In this document: in pieces, positions 1 through 6,262 of the stretch | How positions within the stretch are numbered: position 1 is the first letter of the stretch | Layout of the letters: the number at the start of each line of letters is the position of its first letter | Source of the DNA: Coprinopsis marcescibilis | Taxonomy: Eukaryota; Basidiomycota; Agaricomycetes; Agaricales; Psathyrellaceae | Length of the DNA: 10,354 bases | Direction of reading: 5' to 3' | Assembly: GCA_004369085.1 (NCBI GenBank) | Contig: ML210391.1 | Location: forward strand, 19,382-29,735 | Program-made: the position numbers and the translations under genes | The notes under the pieces: model-generated | Databases searched by the model: none | The model's input: only the letters and a program-made list of their open reading frames with translations | What the model was told of the DNA's origin: nothing

Positions 1-60
1 GTGTATACCTGGTGTATACCTGATGTATGGTATATGCTAGGTATACACTAGGTATATGTA
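1..60. repeat. 11-bp GTATAC-core minisatellite, left edge
   Basis: Units of about 11 bp built on GTATAC run from the window start to about 60. The first three (GTGTATACCTG, GTGTATACCTG, ATGTATG) read in reverse orientation and the rest (TATGCTAGGTATACACTAGG) read forward, so the orientation flips near 30. Bases 1-30 recur perfectly, inverted, at 10268-10297. The repeat breaks into the ORF on the minus strand at about 57-61, so it lies inside, or replaced part of, the gypsy 3' region. The array continues off the window. Confidence 0.85.
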
Positions 61-324
61 TTGTGCTTGAGATGGTTGCAGTAAAGCATTGGACATGTTT
101 CTGGCAGTTTGAAAGGTTCCATCGAAGTTGGGACGTCCTTCAAATCCTTTGATGATTCCGAACCTTGAGTTGTGTTGTTTGGGGGGATGTTCCCACTGTC
201 CGTTGATACTGGTATAGAGTGGGTGACCAGGGTTAGTGCAGTTGTCCAAAAGGTCTTTGGAGACGTTGATGTCAAGTTTGTAAGTGGTCATTTCAGAGAG
301 GTAGTATTGGCCAGATGAAGTCAT
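37..324 (-). CDS. unrecognised ORF downstream of gypsy pol, truncated by minisatellite
   Basis: An ORF of 95 codons starts with an ATG at 324-322 in a good eukaryotic context (AACAATGAC, A at -3), about 80 bases after the pol stop. About 88 residues are unique sequence; the last few (YIYLVYT) and the stop come from the minisatellite, so the natural C-terminus is lost. I recognise no domain. The visible part has no signal peptide, membrane span or cysteine cluster. It is polar, with a stretch containing RFGIIKGFEGRPNFDG. It sits between pol and the missing 3' LTR, the position of extra or env-like ORFs in some LTR elements, but nothing visible supports an envelope role. It carries no internal stop, unlike the neighbouring pol pieces. 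It could also be a captured gene fragment or a chance ORF. Confidence 0.45.
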   Translation of the reverse strand: MTSSGQYYLSEMTTYKLDINVSKDLLDNCTNPGHPLYTSINGQWEHPPKQHNSRFGIIKGFEGRPNFDGTFQTARNMSNALLQPSQAQYIYLVYT

Positions 325-404
325 TGTTAATGAGTTGTGTTGGAGATGGGTTTAATCGATTCGATGGAATAGATTGGGGTTTGAAGGGATTGTTTCTATT
401 TCTT

Positions 405-1169
405 TTAAAGAGTGAGGGGGATGTTGTGTTGTTGTTTGTATTCTTCTAGAATTTGAGTGGTGTTGGTCAGGTGTCCTTTGGGTTCCCATGAGGCTTCAGA
501 TATCGGGTAGCCTTTCCATTGGACAAGATAAAGGAATCCTCTTCCTTTCCTTTTATGGTTAAGAATTGCTTCCACTTTGTATTCTTCTTCATGGTTGATA
601 AGGTCAGGTGGGGGTGTTGTGTGATTTAGTCCATGGAGTTCAGTTTCTTTATAGGGAGATAACCAGATCGTATGGAAGACATCATGTATCTTCCATTGAG
701 TTGGGAGTTTGAGCCAATAAGAGACTGGTCCAATGACTTCTGTTATTTCGAAGGGTCCTTCTCTTCTTGGTCGGATCTTGTTGGATAGGTATCGCCGGTT
801 GAGATTCTTTGCTTCTAACCACACCTTTTCTCCAAGTTTGAATGGTTTTACTTCATTTTGGCTTTGTTGGATCATTTGTTGTCTGGCTAATTCATGTGCA
901 GCAAGGGCTTCTCTTCGGGCCGTGGTGAGGTTTTCCATTCTTTCGGTGACAGATGGAATGTTTGAGATTTTGAAGGCTTTAAGGATTCCTTGTGGTTGGA
1001 GTCCCATGATTAGTTTGAATGGGGTTTTGTCATTGTCCGCATGTTGTCTATTGTTCCAGGTGAATTCCAGAATAGGAAGGTGATCTTTCCAAGTTTCAGG
1101 ATGATTGATGCAGTAGATTCCTAGGAAGGTCTGGACCTCTTGAAGTCCCCGTTTGGATAGTCCATCCAT
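405..1169 (-). pseudogene. gypsy integrase C-terminal part with GPF module and chromodomain
   Basis: This open segment of 254 codons is the end of pol, not a separate gene. Its first ATG lies inside the integrase HPQxDG motif. Residues 1-50 are the end of the catalytic core (LSKRGLQEV, then LPILEFTWNN). Residues 126-172 are the GPY/F module (RPRREGPFEI ... VFHTIWLSPY). Residues about 195-250 (about 587-420) are a chromodomain, EEYKVEAI ... YLVQWKGYPISEASWEP, with likely methyl-lysine cage aromatics Y197, W218 and Y221 kept. In chromoviruses this domain directs integration to heterochromatin marked by histone H3 lysine 9 methylation. The third catalytic acid of the integrase is lost: codon 1154-1152 reads Lys (SKR) where the family has Glu (SER/TER). 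The frame ends in TAA at 407-405. Confidence 0.92.
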
Positions 1170-1534
1170 TTGAGGGTGATAAGCAGTGGATAATCGAGAA
1201 TCAATTCCAAGTCATCTGAGTAGTTCTTGATGTGATTTTGCTGCGAAGTTTGGACCTCTATTGGAGATGATTCTATTGGGAATACCGAATCTGCAAAAGG
1301 TGGTGTCTAGAATGAGGTTTCTGGTTTTCTCTTGCATCAATTTCTTTATTGCAAGGGAGGAAAATTACCCCCCCCCCCTGTAAGACCTCTATCCACCTGG
1401 ATAAGGATTGCGTCATAGATTACCCCGTTTTCTTCCACTGGAGGTAGGCCTGACATAATGTCCATCATCACAAAAGCAAATGGTCGGTATGATCCAGTGG
1501 TTTTGTTAGGGATAAGAGTCGGTTTAAGGGGTTG
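1170..1534 (-). pseudogene. gypsy integrase catalytic core, frameshifted and active-site mutated
   Basis: The DDE integrase core is spread over three frames. Near 1462-1460 the first catalytic Asp is intact (MMDIMSGLPP, then YDAILIQVDR). The frame is lost at the C11 tract (1368-1378 on the plus strand), resumes one frame over as VIFLPCNKEIDARE, and shifts again at an A-run near 1328-1325. After that it reads FCRFGIPNRIISNRGPNF in the frame of the downstream segment. The second catalytic residue is Asn (codon 1262-1260) where the family has Asp (ISDRG). Its distance to the third position (codon 1154-1152) is exactly 35 residues, matching DX35E. A TGA at 1214-1212 interrupts ELLR*LGID. Integration activity from this copy is not possible. 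Confidence 0.88.
1368..1378. repeat. C11 homopolymer
   Basis: There is a run of eleven C on the plus strand (G11 in the coding sense). It coincides with a one-step change of reading frame between the VDR and FLPCNKEID parts of the integrase, so slippage at this tract probably caused the frameshift. A sequencing or assembly length error is also possible. Confidence 0.9.
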
Positions 1535-1729
1535 TCAATTGATTTTGAATTGTTGACAGGTGGCGCATCCATCGACATACTGTTTTACAGCTCCCTTGAG
1601 TCCTGGAAACCAGTATGATTCTTTCACTTTTTGAAAGGTTTCTAGAACTCCAGGGTGTGCAGCAAGGAGAGAGTCATGGTGTTGTTTGATGATTTCCCAT
1701 CGTAGAGTTTGATTTTGGGGAATGTACAT
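1535..1729 (-). pseudogene. gypsy integrase HHCC zinc-binding domain
   Basis: This in-frame continuation of the RNase H segment lies beyond a TGA at 1753-1751. It holds the N-terminal zinc domain of retroviral-type integrase, which helps the integrase multimerise on the viral DNA ends. Ligands are visible: H18, H25, C55 and C58 in HHDSLLAAHPG ... YWFPG ... GCATCQ. The family text (YWFPGLKGAVKQYV) is well preserved. It ends at a TGA (1537-1535) after CQQFKIN, where an Arg CGA is plausible; the same frame then continues into the catalytic core. The ATG at its start is an internal methionine of YQGKMYIP. Confidence 0.9.
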
Positions 1730-1750
1730 CTTCCCTTGATAGAAGAGAGA

Positions 1751-2704
1751 TCATTTTCCATCTTTTTCTTGAATTTCCCAATTGGTCATATCTCGCTTTA
1801 GTTGGGAGGGAATTTCCTTATCTTCAAGGAGGTTGTGGAGTTTTTCTGCAATTCCAATGTCAAATCGTCCTTCTGGTTCATCGAGGATTTTCTGTTGAAG
1901 TTCTATGTCAAGGAGTCTGACCCCTCTTTTGGGAAATAGTTCGTTTGGTAGGAGAATCATGTCCTCGTTGTCATGGTCGTTGGTTGGGCAATGGTCGGGG
2001 CATCTTGAGAGTGCGTCGGATTGGATCATTTTCGATCCAGGGGTATATTCAAACTGATAATTGAATTCACTTAGCAGTGTGTACCATCTTGCCTGTTGTC
2101 GATTTAGTTTACGTGTTTCTCGGAAATAGGATAGATTCTTGTGGTCTGAAAGAATCTTCGTAGTATGTTGTGCTCCCATGAGATAGTGTCTCCATTCGGT
2201 AAAGGCTTGAATAAGGGCTAATAGTTCCTGATTGTAGATTTCGTAATTTCGTTCGGCCGGGGATAGAGTTTTTGATATGAAGGAGATAGGATGTCTAGCT
2301 CCATTGACGTCCTGTTGGGTTAATACGACTCCAGTGGCATACTTTGACACATCACATTCTACTTGGAATGGTTTCTCCAAGTTGGGCATGATCAAAACAG
2401 GTTGTTCAGTGAATCGTTGCTTCAATGTGTCAAATGCAAGTTGTTGTTGTTCTGTCCATTCGAAGGAAACTTCTTTTTGAAGAAGTTTATTCATTGGTTT
2501 GGCTAATTCGGAGTATCCTTGAATGAATTGTTGATAAAAGTTCACGAATCTGAGAAATGATCGAATTTGCTTTGTATTAGTTGGTTCTGGCTATTGTTTG
2601 AGTCCTTCCACTTTGGTTGGGTCCATTGAGATGTTTCCTTCTTCAATGATCATTCCCAGGTACTCAATTCTTTCTTGGCAGAACTGACATTTCTCGGGTT
2701 TCAG
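1751..2704 (-). pseudogene. gypsy RT thumb/connection and RNase H
   Basis: The RT resumes immediately after the 435-bp insertion with LKPEKCQFCQERIEYLGMII, continues through a TAG at 2593-2591 (Q*PEPT, where the family has Trp), and then runs open from 2545 to 1754. The later part carries the Ty3/gypsy-type RNase H that removes the RNA strand during reverse transcription. Numbering from 2545, likely catalytic acids are D65 (ECDVSKYATG), E107 (YEIYNQELLA), D134 (LSDHKNL) and D177 (SDALSR); all are present. The apparent start at 2545 is a GTG inside RFVNFYQQF and is not a real start. The frame ends at TGA 1753-1751, in DGK*SLFYQGKMYIP, leading into the integrase linker. Confidence 0.93.
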
Positions 2705-2709
2705 GTAAA
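2705..2709. repeat. target-site duplication GTAAA, left copy
   Basis: GTAAA lies directly before the TGTTA end of the insertion and is repeated at 3145-3149 directly after its TAACA end. Five bases is the usual duplication for Ty3/gypsy and copia integrases. Taking out one copy plus the 435 bp joins the RT codons exactly in frame. Confidence 0.93.
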
Positions 2710-3144
2710 TGTTAAGGACTAAAATGGAATGATACCTTGTATTGTCCTTTAATACTATTCCAGTGACTTTTATGGTCGATGATCTTATTTGTGACTACGT
2801 TGGAAGTTCTACTCTTGAGTACGAACTAACACTAGGCTTCTTGAATAGACAATTGGATTGGGTTTTGCACTGGAAGAGTATTGGATTGAAGGTATATATG
2901 ATCTGTAACACTTAAGAACGAAGTAAGGAACTATCGACTAAACTACATAGGTTTATGGTGAGGTGTAAGCCTCATGTATGCATGTAGGTTTCGGTGAGGT
3001 TTAGGTATGGTTTTAATGAGTCTTACTAACTATGAAGTTATATGCAGTAAAGGATGAGTAAGACTAAGATCAAAATGAAAAATGTATAGTATACATGAGG
3101 TATATATCATAATCATATGGTAGTAAGCATAAATGTTCATAACA
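2710..3144. mobile_element. solo LTR (435 bp) inserted in gypsy RT
   Basis: The insertion begins TGTTAAG and ends CATAACA. This is a short inverted repeat with the TG...CA ends of LTRs, and it is flanked by a perfect 5-bp duplication. It has no coding capacity. Length and ends fit a single LTR left after recombination between the two LTRs of a full element. The orientation cannot be decided. Inside are an imperfect direct repeat of about 20 bp (from 2948 and from 2985; shared core GGTGAGGT) and a GTATAC/GTATAT pair spaced 11 bp (3089 and 3100) that resembles the minisatellite unit. It shares the TGTTA/TAACA termini with the host gypsy LTR but I see no further clear similarity, so it is likely a different family. 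A non-autonomous small LTR element is the alternative. Confidence 0.88.
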
Positions 3145-3149
3145 GTAAA
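3145..3149. repeat. target-site duplication GTAAA, right copy
   Basis: Second copy of the 5-bp duplication flanking the solo LTR; see the left copy at 2705-2709. Confidence 0.93.
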
Positions 3150-3903
3150 GGTCGTTTTCTTTCAAGACTTGAAGGACCTTGTGGGTTTCAGTGATCATCT
3201 GTCCTTTGGTGGTGGTGAAGATGAGGATGTCGTCCATGTAGACAATCACACATTGTCCTTCATTCTTGACTTTCTCAAATATTTGATCCATCATGGCTTG
3301 GAAGGTGGCCGGGGAGTTGCACATTCCAAAGAACATGACAGTAGGTTTGTATAGTCCAATGTTTGTCTTAAAGGCGGCCTTCCATTGATCTCTGTCCCTG
3401 ATCCAAATGTTGTTATATCCCCATCGAACATCCAGTTTTGTGAAGTATTTGGCTCCTTTGAGTCGGTCTAACAGTTTGGTGATGAGGGGTAGGGGATATG
3501 CATTTTTGATTGTCCATTCGTTCAAATATCGGTAATCTTGGCAAGGTCTTAGTTTTCCATCCTTCTTTTTCATGAAGAAGAATGGAGAGGCCATTGGTGA
3601 TTGGGATGGTCGAATGTAGTTTTTGCCTAGATTTTCTTGAACGAAAGTCTGGAGTTCATGTTGTTCTGGTCCGGTGAGGTTGTATGTTTTGAAAGATTTC
3701 AGAAGGAAACCATCTTTCATCTCGATTTTGTGATCCCAAGGTTTTGATTTGGGAAATCGGTCAGATTTTTCCTTACTGAATACATCCAGGTAGTTGTGAT
3801 ATTCAGTTGGGATTTTCTCTTCAAGGGGTTTCTCTGGTTCTTTCTTTGATTCAAAGGCTAGTTCTTGGGCTATCATGGATTTTGCCTGAAACCAGAGAGT
3901 TCA
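3145..3903 (-). pseudogene. gypsy reverse transcriptase, fingers and palm
   Basis: Numbered from the ATG at 3876: the N-terminal linker is IPTEYHNYLDVFSKE (22-36), then GPEQHEL (69-75), a KKKDGKLRPCQDYRYLN block (103-119), motif A FTKLDVRWGYNNI (145-157, Asp149), MFFGMCNSPATFQ (181-193) and motif C VYMDDILIF (212-220, Asp215/216). The metal-binding Asp residues are intact. The polymerase makes cDNA from the element RNA in the virus-like particle. A TGA at 3903-3901 precedes this ATG in the same frame, so the ATG is probably internal to the old polyprotein. Readable RT sequence stops at ENDLY, exactly at the solo LTR; the remaining residues of the open frame (CYEHLCLL...) are LTR sequence. Confidence 0.95.
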
Positions 3904-4663
3904 TACGTGATGGTCTTCTTTTCCTTGAAAGGCTCGAAGTAGAGACGAGTTGATTTGTTCTTTGGTTAGTAGTTCGGGAGTGGGTTTTTGGTTTGGTGCA
4001 TTTAGTTTCAAGATAGTCAATGAAGGCTTGGTTAATCTTTGTCATATCTCGATTCCTCCAAGAGAGGGTTCCGTTTTTCCAGTCAATATCAGGGTTTGCT
4101 TTCCTGAGCCATGGAGCTCCAAGGATGATCTTCTCCTTTCCCAACCCAGTGACATAGAATCTTTCCTTGAATCTTCGTCCATTGATAGTGATCCAGGTAT
4201 TGAGATAGTGTTTGATGGCCTCTTGTTTGTTGAGTGTTCCATCCACGTTTCTGGCTGGGATCGGTGGGTGAATTCGAGTGAGTTTTCCTTTGATCTTTCA
4301 TGCGTAGTTTTGATTGATGAACTGATCATCTGCTCCACAATCTGCAAGGGTTTCTGTTCCAACATTTACTGGTCTGTTCTTTCCATTGCACAACAGGGTA
4401 GTGGGGAATTTCAAAGTGATATTTGAAGGGTCGGCATAAAGGATTGATCGTACAGTTTTCGGAGTAACTACAGTGGGTGTAATTCTCCTTAAGCAAAACC
4501 CGCGTTCTTCTTGATTTCGTCCTGGAATTTCTCTCACTCTTCTTTGTTCATTTCTTTCAGGAGTTGCTGGACTTGGCAGTAGGCTCCTTGTCCAGTGGTT
4601 GACTTCTTGGTTGAATTTCCAGAGTAGGGTGGTGGCCAGCTGTCTTTGGGTTTCTTGGGGCAA
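3904..4663 (-). pseudogene. gypsy aspartic protease (retropepsin), broken
   Basis: The protease cleaves the Gag-Pol polyprotein. The active-site signature LADCGADDQFIN lies at about 4348-4313, with the catalytic Asp codon at 4342-4340; DCGA is a common variant of DSGA in gypsy elements. The second signature, IILGAPWL, is at about 4129-4106. A TGA at 4300-4298 (NYA*KIK) separates them. The protease is read one base out of the gag frame (a -1 type step in the overlap 4663-4534). The frame steps back by +1 near 4012-4005 (DYLE to LNAPNQKPTPELLTKEQ) and then runs to the TGA at 3903-3901. Net frame is therefore the same in gag and RT. I found no canonical slippery heptamer, so two compensating indels are as likely as programmed shifting. 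Confidence 0.88.
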
Positions 4664-5790
4664 CTGTCAACTCGATGTCCTGAATTGCAACAGAAAAAGC
4701 AGTGTCCTTCTTTTCTGAGTTGTGCTCTGATTTTGTCTGTGAGTTTTGGGAATCTTTGCCTTTCTCCTTTCTGGCCAGTGAAGGTGTTGATGTTCATGGG
4801 TGTCCCCATGTCTTCGTTTCTTTGAGAGGAAGAAGAGGATGGATATGTTTTAACTCCCATGGAGAATAATTTGAACATCTGGGCTTGGTTTGATACCTTG
4901 ATTGTGGCGTTATACCATGCTTGAAGATCATTTGGTTTAGCGGATTTGTCCCATATCTTTTCAAGGGTTTTCAAATCGAGAGATCCTCAAAGGATATCGG
5001 TGATCATCTTGTTTGTGTCATCAGGGGTGGTCAAGTTGGGTTTGTAACTGGTCTGAGCAAGTTTGTTCTTGAATTGGTTCATGTAGTCTTCTCCAGAGTC
5101 ATTGGATTTCTTCTTCATGTTCTTCAGTTCTTGGAATGCAAAGTCTGGTCTTTCTTTCTCAATGAATTGATTGTTAAGCTTGGTTTTGAAGGCATCCCAA
5201 GTGCCTAGGTTGATGCCAGTAGTAGTTTCAGATTCATGTAGGAATGTTTGCCTCCATTCAGCTGCTATTCCTTTGGTCATGTAGGAGAGGGTAAAGACTA
5301 TCTTTTGTTCCTCTTTCCAATCTGGGTGCGCAAGGAAGTAAAGGGTGATCTCTTCCATCCAGTTTTCGTATCGGTTTCGATTACCATCGAATTTGGTGGG
5401 TTTTCGCATTCCTTGTACTTCTTCATCTTTGGTAGAGGTCAAGGTGGTTGCTGTAATGTTGGTTCCTTGGTTTGCCATCTGTTCTGATTTCTTTGGAGTT
5501 CTTAGGGTTTGTTTGAGTTGTGCGATGGTTTCAGTGTAGGTTTCAAAGTTAGCCTGTGGTATTGAAGAGTAGATATCTTTGAGTTGGTCTGCAAGAGGGG
5601 CTTCAGATTCCTCTCGTTCGTATGTTCAATCATATTGGGGTGATGCTGGTTGTTTGATTTGGGGTTCTTTGGATTGGGAAGGTTGTCTCTTTATGGGTGT
5701 TGATGTTGCTCTGTCTTCTTTTGTTGGGTAAGGATTGAGCAGGAATCTCTGATATTCTTCTGGAAGGGCCACTGCTTGATGGTTTATCAT
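4534..5790 (-). pseudogene. gypsy gag (capsid and CCHC nucleocapsid), two stops
   Basis: Gag forms the virus-like particle and packages the RNA. I take the start as the ATG at 5790-5788 (MINHQAVALPEEYQ), 65 bases after the 5' LTR; upstream codons are LTR and leader. One frame runs to 4534, broken by TGA at 5628-5626 and 4989-4987. The capsid region follows the second in-frame ATG at 5478 (GMRKPTKFDGNRNRYENWME, then WRQTF and FIEKERPDFAFQEL), the retrotrans_gag style. A single zinc knuckle CFFCCNSGHRVDSC (CX2CX4HX4C) lies at 4701-4660, followed by a basic, proline-rich tail. The C-terminus ends at TGA 4536-4534 and overlaps the protease frame by about 130 bases. Both internal stops fit CGA to TGA. 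Confidence 0.9.
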
Positions 5791-5855
5791 AGTGCGCCGT
5801 TTTGGCAGATCCTTGTCACGATTGACAAGGGTTTGAAGGATTAGCTTTGATCTTC
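5791..5855 (-). promoter_or_regulatory. gypsy leader with perfect hairpin, no clear primer-binding site
   Basis: This is the untranslated stretch between the 5' LTR and gag. The 8-base arms CCTTGTCA and TGACAAGG (5811-5818 and 5823-5830) pair perfectly around a 4-base loop, a stem-loop where dimerisation or packaging signals lie in retroelements. The sequence next to the LTR (GAAGATCAAAGC in the element sense) does not start with the TGG expected for a tRNA 3'-end primer site. The primer is therefore unknown, mutated, or of the self-priming type. Confidence 0.5.
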
Positions 5856-6077
5856 TGTTACGACACAAGGCGAATAGTACGCCTTAGTCGTTCAGTAGTC
5901 TTGAAGTGAGTGACAGGAGTCACAACAAACTAACGTTGAGACAGATCAAGCATCCGAGTTAAGATTGAGTAAGATGAGTAATGGAACTTGTATTGCAAGA
6001 CTACTTGTAAGTACAAGTGAAACGAGATTGAAGCTACAGTACAACTAACTAACAAGGTAAGTTTAAATACAATTCTG

Positions 6078-6215
6078 TTATCTCTTATTGATGTAATCGA
6101 TAAGGTCTGTCCGTTATCATACTATAAATACTTCTTTATCTATCCTCGTGTCCGTTATCAAGAAAAACTATATCCGATAAGACCTTCTGACCATAACTCA
6201 TGTTCCTTTGTTATC
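6078..6215. promoter_or_regulatory. cluster of seven GATA motifs in gypsy U3
   Basis: GATAA or its complement occurs at 6078-6082, 6099-6103, 6114-6118, 6136-6140, 6155-6159, 6176-6180 and 6211-6215. About 0.5 would be expected by chance in 140 bp of this composition (my estimate, both strands). GATA factors (AreA/Nit2, SreA and light-response classes) bind this core in fungi. The motifs lie around and upstream of the TATA-like box in the element sense. Function is inferred only. Confidence 0.4.
6123..6130 (-). promoter_or_regulatory. TATA-like box in gypsy LTR
   Basis: TATTTATA on the minus strand (TATAAATA on the plus strand) lies about one third into the LTR in the element sense, a plausible place for a U3 core promoter. 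It is flanked by the two copies of the TGTCCGTTATCA repeat. The transcription start is not determinable. Confidence 0.35.
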
Positions 6216-6257
6216 AACCAATCAAGGTCTTCTTCGAAGACTACCATGGACGTAACA

Positions 6258-6262
6258 GATAA
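6258..6262. repeat. putative target-site copy GATAA beside gypsy 5' LTR
   Basis: These five copia bases touch the outer end of the gypsy 5' LTR. A 5-bp duplication would put the same GATAA outside the missing 3' LTR; that end is not in the window, so the duplication is unconfirmed. Confidence 0.5.

Larger units (their letters stand above)
61..6257 (-). mobile_element. Ty3/gypsy chromovirus, nested in copia, 3' LTR not seen
   Basis: On the minus strand the order is 5' LTR, leader, gag, protease, RT, RNase H, integrase, chromodomain, then a small unknown ORF. This gag-PR-RT-RH-IN order is diagnostic of Ty3/gypsy, and the terminal chromodomain marks a chromovirus. The coding part runs from about 5790 to 405 with in-frame stops near 5626, 4987, 4298, 3901, 2591, 1751, 1535 and 1212, plus several single-base frame changes. 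It is interrupted at 2710-3144 by another LTR. Its 5' LTR was inserted into the copia RNase H. The 3' LTR and the second copy of the target duplication are not visible; minisatellite lies where the 3' end should be. It cannot encode its own proteins as it stands. Confidence 0.93.
5856..6257 (-). repeat. 5' LTR of the gypsy element (402 bp)
   Basis: The boundaries are set by a perfect 7-bp inverted end pair, TGTTACG and CGTAACA. The left end abuts the gag leader and the right end abuts copia RNase H coding sequence at the TAT codon of KYIDISY. The LTR holds the promoter of the element. A TATTTATA box (6130-6123, minus strand) is a candidate TATA element. The U3 half contains seven GATAA/TTATC motifs (6078-6215), including a 12-bp direct repeat TGTCCGTTATCA at 6108-6119 and 6149-6160. 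The 3' LTR is not in the window, so age from LTR divergence cannot be judged. Confidence 0.9.

Noticed and set aside
37..324. Envelope gene of the gypsy element
   Set aside because: The ORF is in the right place but shows no signal peptide, membrane span, cleavage site or cysteine pattern, and it is short and truncated.
2710..3144. Insertion read as an intron of the RT gene
   Set aside because: It begins with TGTTA and ends with TAACA in either sense, lacks GT...AG ends, and has an exact 5-bp duplication; LTR ends explain it better.
2710..3144. Solo LTR as a copy of the host gypsy LTR (5856-6257)
   Set aside because: Only the TGTTA/TAACA ends and short words such as GATGAGTAA are shared in a reading by eye. 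Lengths differ (435 versus 402) and no aligned block is evident.
3950..4426. Plus-strand ORF of 158 codons, and other plus-strand ORFs (733-1083, 7364-7753, 8795-9118, 9269-9667)
   Set aside because: They lie opposite gypsy or copia coding sequence with clear family motifs. Their products show no recognisable domain and they are antisense shadows.
5626..5868. Separate small gene starting in the LTR
   Set aside because: The frame is simply gag, read upstream of its ATG into the leader and LTR and stopped by a point-mutation TGA; the same frame goes on as gag.
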